Origin: Halobacillus massiliensis
Lineage (GTDB): Bacteria > Bacillota > Bacilli > Bacillales > Halobacillaceae
Assembly (NCBI RefSeq): GCF_900166625.1
Contig: NZ_LT800499.1
Coordinates: forward strand, 2,211,731 to 2,275,730
DNA length: 64,000 nucleotides
Direction: 5' to 3'
The position numbers and the translations under genes are program-made. Position 1 is the stretch's first letter, and each line of letters opens with the position of its first letter. Shown piece by piece: positions 45,593-56,805 of this stretch. The notes under the pieces were generated by a model. It searched no databases, was not told the origin of the DNA, and saw only the letters and a list, made by a program, of their open reading frames with translations.

Positions 45593-46498
45593 CTATCCTC
45601 CCCGATTTAATATTTGCATTTGATGACTTGGAAGCTCTTTGCCAAGAGCCTTTTGAATAAAAAGAGCCGCTTCTTTCAGCTTTTCTTCATTCAGTCCAGT
45701 TTTAATGCCCATGCCATGAAGCATGTGAACGAGATCATCAGTGGCCAAGTTGCCTGAAGCTCCTTGAGCATATGGGCAGCCCCCAAGACCTCCAAGCGCA
45801 CTATCATATGTCGTAATGCCGTGCTGTAAGGAAACAAGCACATTGGCCAGTGCCATTCCCTGTGTATTATGAAAATGCATCGCTATTTTATCTTTACTTA
45901 TGTTCTCTAATACTTTTTGGAGCACTTCATCGACCTGTCGGGGGTTCGCTACACCAATCGTATCTCCAAGTGATAGCTCGTCTACTCCCATATCGAGAAG
46001 ACGACGGGAGATGGTGATCACATTTTCTGCAGGGATGTCCCCGGCATAAGGACAGCCGAATACTGTCGATAAATAACCGCGCACTCTCATCCCCTGCTGC
46101 TTAGCTTTTTGGACTACTTCCTCTAAGACAGGAAATGTTTCATCAATGGTTTTGTTAATGTTTTTTTTGTTATGGGTTTCACTTGCTGACATAAAAACAG
46201 CCGCTTCATCGACTTTTGTTTCAATTGCTGCTTCCAGTCCTTTTGCATTAGGAACGAGAGCAGCATACATAATACCAGGTTTACGTTTAATGTGCCCGGC
46301 GACTTCCCGGGCATCTTTTAATTGCGGAATCCATTTAGGATGAACAAACGAACTGAATTCAATCGACTGAAAACCTGCTTCAGACAGCATATCGATCCAA
46401 TGGATCTTATCTTCGGTCGCTACTTGAATGGCTTCATTTTGAAGTCCATCCCTCGGCCCCACTTCCTTAATGGTGACGGCTGACGGCCAGTTATTCAT
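45593..46498 (-). CDS. yngG: Hydroxymethylglutaryl-CoA lyase
   Basis: About 301 residues, TIM barrel: VGPRDGLQNE (metal/substrate), HFHNTQGMALANV and GLGGCPYAQGASGNLATDDLVHMLHGMGI with the catalytic Cys loop GGCPYA. It cleaves HMG-CoA to acetyl-CoA and acetoacetate, the last step of leucine breakdown. The ATG at 46498 with GAGGAG upstream is preferred to the longer frame from 46546, which would overlap the carrier gene's end. Confidence 0.95.
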   Translation of the reverse strand: MNNWPSAVTIKEVGPRDGLQNEAIQVATEDKIHWIDMLSEAGFQSIEFSSFVHPKWIPQLKDAREVAGHIKRKPGIMYAALVPNAKGLEAAIETKVDEAAVFMSASETHNKKNINKTIDETFPVLEEVVQKAKQQGMRVRGYLSTVFGCPYAGDIPAENVITISRRLLDMGVDELSLGDTIGVANPRQVDEVLQKVLENISKDKIAMHFHNTQGMALANVLVSLQHGITTYDSALGGLGGCPYAQGASGNLATDDLVHMLHGMGIKTGLNEEKLKEAALFIQKALGKELPSHQMQILNRGG

Positions 46499-46514
46499 AC
46501 ATATCCGCTCCTCA

Positions 46515-46727
46515 TTATTCAATGATTGCGATCGTATCTCCTTCATTTACAAAGTCTCCCTCAGAGACTTTAAGCTCTTTAATAGTCCCGCTTTTTTCAG
46601 CTGGAATGGGAATTTCCATTTTCATAGATTCCAAGATAACAATGTCATCTCCGTCATTAACACTGTCCCCCTGGCTAACAACAATTTTCCATACACTTCC
46701 TGCCATAGATGCTTTTACTTCGTTCAT
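46515..46727 (-). CDS. yngHB: Biotin carboxyl carrier protein (single domain)
   Basis: A 70-residue biotinyl domain with the modification site ESMKMEI (Lys about 36) and flanking hairpin turns (GDSVNDGD, GDFVNEGD). It carries carboxybiotin between YngH and YngE. An AAGGAGG ribosome binding site lies 12 bases after the biotin carboxylase stop. Confidence 0.94.
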   Translation of the reverse strand: MNEVKASMAGSVWKIVVSQGDSVNDGDDIVILESMKMEIPIPAEKSGTIKELKVSEGDFVNEGDTIAIIE

Positions 46728-46739
46728 TTCATTTCCTCC

Positions 46740-48095
46740 TTATTGGTTCGTAACAGTTGGGATATAGTAATCTGGTACAAATGAAGTCGTTGTATCACCT
46801 GCTATAAATTTTTCATGGGTAACGACTCGCTTTAGCATGGTTATATTTGATTTAATGCCTTCGATTTCATATTGATGAAGAGCTTTTGTCATGTGTTCTA
46901 TAGCTTCTTCACGGCTAGGCGCATGAACGACCAGCTTTGCTATCATTGGGTCATAAAACGGGGTGACCTGCGAATTTTTATGGACGGCAAGCTCATGGCG
47001 AATACCTTTACCTTCTGGAAGCTTAAGCTTTGTCAGCTGACCCGGAGAAGGATAAAACGTGTTGGGATCTTCGGCATAAATTCTCGCTTCTATCGCATGG
47101 CCGTTTATTGAAAGGTCTTCTTGTGTAAAGGAAAGCTTTTCTCCGTGTGCCACCCTCAGCTGCTGTTCCACTAAATCGATCCCTGTAATTTCCTCGGTCA
47201 CCGGGTGTTCGACTTGAAGCCTTGTATTCATTTCCAGGAAGTAGAAGTTTTCTTTCTCATCTACTAAGAATTCCATCGTGCCGGCGTTTACATAATTAAG
47301 CGCATTCACCGCCTTTAAAGCAGCTTCTCCCATCTTTTTCCTTGTTTCTTCTGAAAGGAACGGAGACGGAGCCTCTTCAATAACTTTCTGATGACGCCGC
47401 TGAATCGAGCACTCTCTCTCAAACAGATAGACAGCATTCCCATGTTCATCGGCAAGCACCTGGATTTCAATATGGCGCGGGTTTACAATTAGCTTTTCAA
47501 TGAACATATCGCCGTTTCCAAAAAACGTCTTTGCACGTTTTTGATTGCCTTCAAAGGCTTTTTCTAATTCTTCCGCAGTAGAAACGGCCTGCATGCCAAT
47601 CCCGCCGCCGCCTGCCGCGGCTTTGAGCATCACCGGATAACCAAAGGTTTCAGCTTTCTCTTTGGCCGCCTCTACATCAGCCATCGATTCCATCGTTCCT
47701 GGAACAACAGGTACTCCTGCCTTTTCCATATGTTTTCTTGCCGCAATTTTATCACCCATTGTAGAAATGACCTCTGCGGACGGGCCGATGAAAGTAAGGC
47801 CAGACTCTCTTACTTTCTCTGCAAATCCACCATGTTCACTCAACAGGCCGTACCCTGGATGAATGGCCTCAGCGCCTGAATCTTTAGCGGCTTTAAGAAT
47901 TTTTTCAATGTTTAAATACGATTCATTTACACGCGGTTTACCGATTAAATAGCTTTCATCCGCTTCTTTTACAAAAGGAGCGTCCTGATCCGCTTCTGAA
48001 TAAACGGCTACCGATTGGATATTCATCTTTTTACAAGTGCGGATGATACGGGATGCGATTTCCCCCCGGTTGGCGATTAAAACTTTAGAAAACAT
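46740..48095 (-). CDS. yngH: Biotin carboxylase subunit of methylcrotonyl-CoA carboxylase
   Basis: A 451-residue ATP-grasp biotin carboxylase: N-terminal KVLIANRGEIASRIIRTCKKM, HPGYGLLSE, glycine-rich KAAAGGGGIGM, RDCSIQRRHQK-like ECSIQRRHQKVIEEAP, and LEMNTRLQVEHPVTE. It lacks a C-terminal biotin domain because the carrier is a separate gene downstream. Context assigns it to the leucine pathway rather than to fatty-acid synthesis. Confidence 0.93.
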   Translation of the reverse strand: MFSKVLIANRGEIASRIIRTCKKMNIQSVAVYSEADQDAPFVKEADESYLIGKPRVNESYLNIEKILKAAKDSGAEAIHPGYGLLSEHGGFAEKVRESGLTFIGPSAEVISTMGDKIAARKHMEKAGVPVVPGTMESMADVEAAKEKAETFGYPVMLKAAAGGGGIGMQAVSTAEELEKAFEGNQKRAKTFFGNGDMFIEKLIVNPRHIEIQVLADEHGNAVYLFERECSIQRRHQKVIEEAPSPFLSEETRKKMGEAALKAVNALNYVNAGTMEFLVDEKENFYFLEMNTRLQVEHPVTEEITGIDLVEQQLRVAHGEKLSFTQEDLSINGHAIEARIYAEDPNTFYPSPGQLTKLKLPEGKGIRHELAVHKNSQVTPFYDPMIAKLVVHAPSREEAIEHMTKALHQYEIEGIKSNITMLKRVVTHEKFIAGDTTTSFVPDYYIPTVTNQ

Positions 48096-48108
48096 ACATA
48101 TAGCCCCC

Positions 48109-49749
48109 TTATTGATTCGTTTCCACCTGTTCGATCGCTTCTTCTTTCAGCCTGAATTTTTGTATTTTGCCGCTCGCCGTCATTGGGTATTCATCAATAA
48201 AGCGGATATAGCGCGGGATTTTATGTTTTGAAATCTTTCCATCACAAAACTCCCGAATATCTTGTGGAGAGACCTCTGTTCCTTCCTTCTTGATGATGAA
48301 AGCGACGATTTCTTCCCCCAGTTTTTTATCAGGGACCCCTACCACCTGCACATCAAGGACGCCGGGGTGCTGATAAAGGAATTCTTCAATTTCCCTCGGA
48401 TAGACATTCTCTCCGCCCCGAATAATCATGTCTTTCATCCGTCCGGTAATTTCTACATATCCATTCTCATCCATAACAGCAATGTCTCCTGTATGAAGCC
48501 ATCCTTCTGAATCAATTGCCGTTTGGGTGGCTTCTTCATTTTTATAATACCCTTGCATGACGAGATATCCTCTTGTGCAAAGCTCTCCAGGAATGCCAGG
48601 AGGGTTTTCTTCCCCTGTGGCCGGTTCAATGACTTTTACTTCCACATTGGGGTGGGCTCTTCCGACACTTCTTACACGCAGTTCTACTGGATCATCCGTC
48701 TTTGTCTGGGTAATAACCGGCGAAGATTCGGTCTGACCATAAGCTATCGTGATTTCTTCTATCCCCATTTTATTCATCACATCTTTCATCACTTCCATCG
48801 GACAGATTGATCCTGCCATAATCCCTGTTCTAAGAGTTGTCGGACGGTTTTCCTCAAAGCTCGGATCATTCATTTCGGCAATAAACATGGTCGGTACTCC
48901 ATGAAGAGCGGTGCACGCTTCTTCTTTCACTGCGCGCAGTACTTTCTCAGGATGAAACTGTTCTAACACGACCATTGTGGCTCCTTTAGATACTGAAGCG
49001 ATCGTTCCCATTACACAGCCGAAGCAGTGGAAAAAAGGAACGGGAATACAGAGACGATCCTCTTCTGTAAGCTTAATGCACTCGGCAACCTGTTTTCCGT
49101 TGTTCACGATATTATTGTGACTCAGCATCACGCCTTTAGGAAAGCCAGTAGTTCCTGAAGTGTACTGCATATTGATCACTTCACTGGCATCGAGGGATTG
49201 AAGACGCTCTTTCAGCTTTTGGTCATTGACATTTTTTCCGGCTTTCTGTACATCGTTCCATGAATAGCAGCCCGGGTAGTCTTTTTCGCTTAATATAATG
49301 ACGTTCTTAAGGTTAGGCAGCTTTTCACTCTGTAAATCACCTTTTTCAGAGTATTCCAGTTCGGGACAGATTTCTTTTAGGATATCAATATAAGATACGC
49401 CTCTAAAATCCTCCGCTAAAATTAACGTAGAGGCATCCGACTGCTTTAGCAGATACTCAAGCTCCTGTGCCCGGTAATTTGTGTTTACCGTAACAAGGAC
49501 GCCTCCCATTTTCCCACTGGCAAATTGAGAAATGAGCCATTCCGGCTTATTATCAGACCAAATGGCCATATGGCCCCCTTTTTCAATACCTAAGGCCATA
49601 AAACCTTTGGCTGCTTCATCCACCATCTGGTTAAACTCTCTGTAGGTTTTTCTAAGGTTATGTTCCGGGTAAACCATTGCTTCATGATCAGGAAGCTGCT
49701 GTGCCTGTTTCTCTAACAATTCACCTATCGTTACATGTAATAGACTCAT
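48109..49749 (-). CDS. yngI: AMP-binding acyl-CoA synthetase
   Basis: A 546-residue member of the FadD/acyl-CoA synthetase group: MQYTSGTTGFPKGVMLSH (P-loop), YGQTESSPV, HTGDIAVMDENGYVEITGRMKDMIIRGGENVYPREIEE and the C-terminal TASGKIQKF lysine. In the operon it probably activates isovalerate or other branched acids to the CoA ester for the dehydrogenase encoded just upstream. Confidence 0.93.
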   Translation of the reverse strand: MSLLHVTIGELLEKQAQQLPDHEAMVYPEHNLRKTYREFNQMVDEAAKGFMALGIEKGGHMAIWSDNKPEWLISQFASGKMGGVLVTVNTNYRAQELEYLLKQSDASTLILAEDFRGVSYIDILKEICPELEYSEKGDLQSEKLPNLKNVIILSEKDYPGCYSWNDVQKAGKNVNDQKLKERLQSLDASEVINMQYTSGTTGFPKGVMLSHNNIVNNGKQVAECIKLTEEDRLCIPVPFFHCFGCVMGTIASVSKGATMVVLEQFHPEKVLRAVKEEACTALHGVPTMFIAEMNDPSFEENRPTTLRTGIMAGSICPMEVMKDVMNKMGIEEITIAYGQTESSPVITQTKTDDPVELRVRSVGRAHPNVEVKVIEPATGEENPPGIPGELCTRGYLVMQGYYKNEEATQTAIDSEGWLHTGDIAVMDENGYVEITGRMKDMIIRGGENVYPREIEEFLYQHPGVLDVQVVGVPDKKLGEEIVAFIIKKEGTEVSPQDIREFCDGKISKHKIPRYIRFIDEYPMTASGKIQKFRLKEEAIEQVETNQ

Positions 49750-49768
49750 CCTATTCCTCCTTTACCTA

Positions 49769-50911
49769 TTAGCACCCAAGCTGACGGGCAATAACCATGC
49801 GCTGAATTTCAGAAGTTCCTTCCCCTATTTCAAGAAGCTTAGCATCCCGCAGGAAACGTTCCACTTCATATTCCCTCATATAGCCGTAGCCGCCGTGAAT
49901 TTGAATGGCCTGGTTCGCGCTTCGAAAAGCCGTTTCAGAGGCATAAAGCTTAGCAAACGCCGCTTCTTTTGAAAAAGGTTTGCCCTGATCCTTTAGCCAT
50001 GCCGCTTTAAAAACCATGTTTCTCGCAAGCTCTACCTCCATCGCGATATCCGCAAGTTTAAACTGAATCGCCTGGAATTTAGATATCGGCTGACCAAACT
50101 GTTTTCTTTCTTTCGCATAAGCAAGTGCTTTATCTAAAGAAGCCTGGGCAATCCCTAGAGCCAGAGCAGCGATCGAGATCCTCCCGCCGTCTAATGTATA
50201 AAGAAACTGCTTAAATCCGCCATTTGGGTCTCCTAATACATTTTCTTTAGGAATTTCAACATCTTCTAAAATAATTTCTGACGTATTTGAGCCCCGGACT
50301 CCCATCTTTTCGTAAGGACTGGTTATCCTCATTCCCGGTGTATCTTTTGGCACGATAAAGGCCGAAATGATGTTTTTCCCATCCTCACGTTTGCCGCTGA
50401 CTGCCGTTACCGTAATCGAACGTGCGTATTCGGCATTCGTAATCCAGCATTTCTCACCATTTATTACATATTGATCCCCTTTTAGTTCCGCGCGGGTCTG
50501 AGTTCCCCCGGCATCCGAACCTGCGTTCGGTTCCGTCAATCCAAAGGAAGCTAATCCTTCTCCTTTTGCTAAAGGGACGAGGTATTTCTGCTTTTGTTCC
50601 TCAGTACCAAAGTAGTAAATCGGGCTTGCGCCAAGTGAAACAGCTGCCGCGTAACTCAGTCCTGTAGAACCACACACCTTTCCAATTTCCTCTACAGCAA
50701 GAGCATATGTCAGGGTATCACCGCCAGAGCCGCCATATTCTTCAGGAAAAGGAATACCGAGAAGGCCAAGTTTGCCCATTTCATCAAATATATCCTTTGG
50801 AAACTCTGCCTTTTCATCAATTTCAACCGCCCGCGGGCGGATAACTCCGTCGGCAAAATCCCGGACCATTTTTTTCGTCATTTCCTGTTCTTTCGTTAAT
50901 TCAAAATTCAT
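49769..50911 (-). CDS. yngJ: Acyl-CoA dehydrogenase (isovaleryl-CoA-type)
   Basis: A 380-residue FAD enzyme: [89 protein letters not shown] with the conserved C-terminal Glu/Arg region. It is the first structural gene of the operon and most likely oxidises isovaleryl-CoA to 3-methylcrotonyl-CoA. A palindromic operator candidate lies 22 bases upstream of its start. Confidence 0.94.
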   Translation of the reverse strand: MNFELTKEQEMTKKMVRDFADGVIRPRAVEIDEKAEFPKDIFDEMGKLGLLGIPFPEEYGGSGGDTLTYALAVEEIGKVCGSTGLSYAAAVSLGASPIYYFGTEEQKQKYLVPLAKGEGLASFGLTEPNAGSDAGGTQTRAELKGDQYVINGEKCWITNAEYARSITVTAVSGKREDGKNIISAFIVPKDTPGMRITSPYEKMGVRGSNTSEIILEDVEIPKENVLGDPNGGFKQFLYTLDGGRISIAALALGIAQASLDKALAYAKERKQFGQPISKFQAIQFKLADIAMEVELARNMVFKAAWLKDQGKPFSKEAAFAKLYASETAFRSANQAIQIHGGYGYMREYEVERFLRDAKLLEIGEGTSEIQRMVIARQLGC

Positions 50912-50932
50912 TCATACTCCTCCTTTCAAATG

Positions 50933-50950
50933 AGACCGACTGGTTGGTCT
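50933..50950. promoter_or_regulatory. Palindromic operator candidate for the TetR regulator
   Basis: AGACCGAC-TG-GTTGGTCT, with seven of eight positions complementary, lies between the TetR gene and yngJ. It has the size and symmetry of TetR-family operators, such as those of fatty-acid and leucine-catabolism repressors. Confidence 0.65.
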
Positions 50951-50986
50951 GTTCAAGACAAAAATAAAAGTTGCAAGCGCTTACTT

Positions 50987-51613
50987 TCAGTTGTAAAAAA
51001 AAGGAGCTTTCAGCATCTTCCCCTGATAGTAATCTTCATCCTCAGTGATTAGCAGCGAATGAAGAACAAGATCGATAAATACGTCGGCTATTTCATCAAT
51101 CGAGAATTCACCATGCGGATCGTACCATTTGTAAATCCAGTTAACCATTCCAAGTATACTCATCGTTCCAAGGATCGGTGGAACTTCTTTACGGAAATGT
51201 CCAGCCTTCTGGCCATCTTCAATCACTTGAAGCACCATTTGCTTGAATTCATCGCGTTTTTCTTTAATCTGCTTTTCATAAGCTGGTTTTAAATACTTGC
51301 TTTCCTGATAAAACACAGAAATGTGAGGTTTATAAAGATCAAAAACTTTAATAAACGACCTTATGATCGCCTGGATTTGATTCACGGGTGAAGAATGAGT
51401 CGCAATGGCGTCTTTTGCTTCCTTTGATACGTATGTAATGAATGAATCATGAATGACAAAAAGAAGCTCTTCTTTGGAGTAAAAATAGTGATAAAATCCT
51501 CCTTTTGAAGTGTTAGACGCCTCCACAATCTGTTTGACCGTTACCCCGTGAAAGCCGTGTTGTTCAAATAACGTCAGTGAAGTATTAATAATTTTTTCCC
51601 GAAGATTATTCAT
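50987..51613 (-). CDS. TetR-family regulator of the acyl-CoA/leucine operon
   Basis: About 208 residues with the helix-turn-helix VTVKQIVEASNTSKGGFYHYFYSKEELLFVI (about 25-55) and a FadR/TetR_C-type ligand domain. It is transcribed in the same direction just upstream of yngJ, so it probably represses the operon and responds to an acyl-CoA. The ATG at 51613 after GAGGGG is preferred to the longer frame from 51649. TGAAT-N4-ATTCA at about 51631 could be a second, autoregulatory site. Confidence 0.88.
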   Translation of the reverse strand: MNNLREKIINTSLTLFEQHGFHGVTVKQIVEASNTSKGGFYHYFYSKEELLFVIHDSFITYVSKEAKDAIATHSSPVNQIQAIIRSFIKVFDLYKPHISVFYQESKYLKPAYEKQIKEKRDEFKQMVLQVIEDGQKAGHFRKEVPPILGTMSILGMVNWIYKWYDPHGEFSIDEIADVFIDLVLHSLLITEDEDYYQGKMLKAPFFYN

Positions 51614-51680
51614 ACACCATCCCCTCGAAATTACTGAATATACATTCATCTTATCATAATTTTCATAAAATACAATCGAA

Positions 51681-51712
51681 TAAAAAAGACTTCCCTTAGG
51701 AAGGGAAGCCTT
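51681..51712 (-). terminator. Terminator of parE-parC
   Basis: On the - strand AAGGCTTCCCTT pairs with AGGGAAGTCTT (one G-U), followed by T-rich sequence. Confidence 0.85.
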
Positions 51713-51773
51713 ATATTCTATTTAACCTTGGGAGTCTGTAACCCTAAGAATTTTGCTCACTTAGGAATTCAAG

Positions 51774-54230
51774 TTATCCCAGGTCTTCTGTTTTTTTAAA
51801 CGGAGCTTCATAGACCCTCTGGACCCAGGATTCTATTACATCTCCGCTTTGTTCTATATCAAGCACGTAAGAACCGTTGCTGTACCGGTCGCTGGCTTTA
51901 AAATCCATCGGCTGGACTGTCGTCAGTTTATCTTTGTTCGTTTTTATAATAACTTCATCTTTATTTGTAACGACATGTAAATCAATGATTCGGTGTGGGT
52001 TTTTCTTCAATTCACGCAGCATGATTACTCCTCGTTTTGCACGTGAGGTCCGCTCAAATTCTTTGAGTCTCATTCGTTTTACTGCTGCACGGTGTGTAGT
52101 GATCATTAGGGAAGGATCCTGCTCCTGAGAAAAGACCTGTCCGGAAACCACCTGTTCTCCTTCTTTTAACTGAATAGCTTTCACACCAGCCGCTCTTTGT
52201 CCGACAACACTCACTTCTGCTTCTTCATACCATAATCCATAAGCTTTATTTGAAGCTATGAAAATTTGCGATTGACCGTCTGTCACGTGGACATCTACGA
52301 CTTCATCATCTGCTTTTAAATTAATCGCAACAAGCGCTTTGGAGTGGCGGGTTGCCTTATACAGCTGAAGTTCACTTTTCTTAACCAGTCCGTTTTTTGT
52401 AAAAAAGAGGAGATACTGATCCTCTTTGAATTCACGCACTGGAATAGCATCTACTAGAAATTCATCTTTTTCAATGGAAACAATATTAGCGATATGTTGC
52501 CCTAAATCCTTCCAGCGGATATCTGGAAGCTTGTGAACTGGCAGGAAGAGATATTTTCCAAGATTTGTAAATAGAAGAATGGTATCGGTCGTATTGATTT
52601 CAAGCAGTCTTAACAAATGATCGCCGTCTTTCATGGCGAGATCCTGTCCATTAGAGGCGCCGTACGAACGGAGGCTTGTCCGCTTGATATATCCGTCTTT
52701 TGTTACAGAAAGTACAATATCTTCGCTTGCTACCGTAACCTCTAAATCTACTTTAAGCTCTTCTACTTTTTCCTCGATTTGAGACAGGCGCTCATTCTGA
52801 TACTTTTTCTTAATGGAGCGAAGATCTGCTTTAATAACCTTTAGCAGTTCTTTCTCATTGCCGAGCAGCTTTTGCAGGTAATTTATTCTCTCAGCAAGTT
52901 CTGCTGCCTCTTTTTGCAGTTCAGTAATATCTGTATTTGTTAGTCTGTAAAGCTGAAGCATGACGATGGCTTCGGCCTGCTCTTCTGTAAAACTGTATTT
53001 AGCGATCAGCTGCTGCTTCGCATCCTGTTTATCTTTAGAAGCCCGGATAGTAGCAATCACTTCATCCAAAATGGAGATTGCTTTAATAAGACCTTCTACG
53101 ATATGGGCCCGCTTCTTCGCTTTATTTAAATCGTAAACCGCCTGACGGGTGACGATGTCTTTCTGATGGGTAATATAAGCATCAAGCATCATTTGCAGGC
53201 TCATCAGCTTCGGTGTCCGTTCATGGATCGCTACCATGTTAAAGTTATACGTAATCTGCAGATCTGTCTGCTTATAAAGATAGTTTAAGACACCCTCACT
53301 GTTGGCATCTTTCTTCAATTCAATGACGATTCGCATTCCCGTCCGATCTGTCTCATCCCGAACTTCGGCGATCCCTTCTACTTTTCGGTCGATACGCAGT
53401 TCATCCATTCTTTTGACAAGATTGGCTTTATTCACTTCAAAAGGAATCTCATCAATGACGATCTGCTCTCTGCCGCCTCTAACACTTTGAATAGAGGCTT
53501 TCCCGCGCAATACAATTTTCCCTTTACCCGTCTCATAGGCTTTCTTTAATCCTTCGATCCCCTGGATAATACCTCCAGTTGGAAAATCCGGACCTTTAAG
53601 CTTCGTCATCAATTCATCAACCGTTACGCCCGGATTATCAATTCTCATAATAACTGAATCGATAACTTCCGCTAAATTATGCGGTGGAATTTCTGTAGCA
53701 TAACCGGCAGAAATTCCTGTCGACCCGTTTGTTAAAAGATTGGGAAACTTAGCCGGAAGCACTGTCGGCTCATGAATGGTATCATCAAAGTTTGGAATGT
53801 GTTCCACGGTTTCTTTTTCGATATCTCTTAAAAGCTCAGAAGATATACTCGACAGTCTTGCTTCCGTATAACGCATAGCAGCCGGCGGATCGCCGTCCAC
53901 ACTTCCGTTATTTCCATGCATTTCAATTAGTGGATGGCGTACTTTCCAATCCTGACTCAGCCGCACCATAGCTTCATAAACAGACGAGTCTCCATGCGGG
54001 TGATAATTACCGATAACAGTTCCGACAGTCTTTGCCGACTTACGAAATCCTTTATCATGTGTATTTCTTTCCTGGTGCATCGCATATAAGATTCGGCGCT
54101 GCACAGGTTTAAGTCCGTCGCGTGCGTCAGGAAGCGCCCGTTCTTGAATAATATATTTACTATAGCGGCCAAACCGGTCGCCTAATACTTCTTCTAAAGG
54201 TAAGTCTAAAAATTTTTCTGCCTCAGCCAA
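51774..54230 (-). CDS. parC: DNA topoisomerase IV subunit A
   Basis: An 818-residue type IIA topoisomerase cleavage subunit: RFGRYSKYIIQERALPDARDGLKPVQRRILYAM, the quinolone-region GNYHPHGDSSVYEAMVRLSQ and AMRYTEARLS with the catalytic Tyr (about 122), a long coiled tower, and a C-terminal beta-pinwheel lacking a full GyrA box. It decatenates daughter chromosomes with ParE, a terminus-linked task. The start is TTG 54230, 16 bases after the parE stop. Confidence 0.97.
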   Translation of the reverse strand: MAEAEKFLDLPLEEVLGDRFGRYSKYIIQERALPDARDGLKPVQRRILYAMHQERNTHDKGFRKSAKTVGTVIGNYHPHGDSSVYEAMVRLSQDWKVRHPLIEMHGNNGSVDGDPPAAMRYTEARLSSISSELLRDIEKETVEHIPNFDDTIHEPTVLPAKFPNLLTNGSTGISAGYATEIPPHNLAEVIDSVIMRIDNPGVTVDELMTKLKGPDFPTGGIIQGIEGLKKAYETGKGKIVLRGKASIQSVRGGREQIVIDEIPFEVNKANLVKRMDELRIDRKVEGIAEVRDETDRTGMRIVIELKKDANSEGVLNYLYKQTDLQITYNFNMVAIHERTPKLMSLQMMLDAYITHQKDIVTRQAVYDLNKAKKRAHIVEGLIKAISILDEVIATIRASKDKQDAKQQLIAKYSFTEEQAEAIVMLQLYRLTNTDITELQKEAAELAERINYLQKLLGNEKELLKVIKADLRSIKKKYQNERLSQIEEKVEELKVDLEVTVASEDIVLSVTKDGYIKRTSLRSYGASNGQDLAMKDGDHLLRLLEINTTDTILLFTNLGKYLFLPVHKLPDIRWKDLGQHIANIVSIEKDEFLVDAIPVREFKEDQYLLFFTKNGLVKKSELQLYKATRHSKALVAINLKADDEVVDVHVTDGQSQIFIASNKAYGLWYEEAEVSVVGQRAAGVKAIQLKEGEQVVSGQVFSQEQDPSLMITTHRAAVKRMRLKEFERTSRAKRGVIMLRELKKNPHRIIDLHVVTNKDEVIIKTNKDKLTTVQPMDFKASDRYSNGSYVLDIEQSGDVIESWVQRVYEAPFKKTEDLG

Positions 54231-54246
54231 CAGAATATCCCCCTTT

Positions 54247-56271
<2,025 letters not shown>

Positions 56272-56345
56272 TCATTTATTAATCATACTTGTTATATTGT
56301 AGCTGTTTTCTCAAAAGACGCAAATATCATTCTACATTATTTCAT

Positions 56346-56375
56346 AAAAAAATCCCTGTAATACAGGGATTTTTC
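56346..56375 (-). terminator. Terminator after the CoA-binding protein gene
   Basis: AAAATCCCTGTA and TACAGGGATTTT form a hairpin with a T-run on the - strand, just beyond the gene's stop at 56385. Confidence 0.88.
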
Positions 56376-56384
56376 AAAAAAAGT

Positions 56385-56795
56385 TTATTTTAATACAGCA
56401 TGTGCGACTTTAATGCAGTTATCCATAATAACGAGCATATCTTTATCTTCCAGGATATGAGGCACTTCGGGATGATAGACACCCTGCTGGGCCCAGAACC
56501 CTTTGGCATCTGTCTCTACTGCTTCACGGGCCACCCCCGGTAAAAATTCTGAACGCCTGAAAACATTAATAATATCGACAGGTTCTTCGACTTCACTTAA
56601 ACTGCTATAGGCTTTTTCTCCAAGTGCTGAGTCAATCTCTGGGTTAACAGGGATAATCTTATATCCCGCCTGCTGCATGGCCTGACTTACTTGATAAGAA
56701 GTACGGTATGACTTATCAGAAAGACCTACAACCGCTATATTTTTTGATTCATCAAGCAATGTACGCATTTTTTGCTGATCAGGATTTTGAAACAT
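56385..56795 (-). CDS. CoA-binding protein (YccU-like)
   Basis: A 136-residue Rossmann CoA_binding domain: IAVVGLSDKSYRTSYQVSQAMQQAGYKIIPVNP and GFWAQQGVYHPEV. It is similar to E. coli YccU; role unknown. AGGAGG precedes the ATG at 56795, 10 bases after the osmoprotectant permease gene, so it may be the last gene of that operon. Confidence 0.9.
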   Translation of the reverse strand: MFQNPDQQKMRTLLDESKNIAVVGLSDKSYRTSYQVSQAMQQAGYKIIPVNPEIDSALGEKAYSSLSEVEEPVDIINVFRRSEFLPGVAREAVETDAKGFWAQQGVYHPEVPHILEDKDMLVIMDNCIKVAHAVLK

Positions 56796-56805
56796 ATTTC
56801 TCCTC

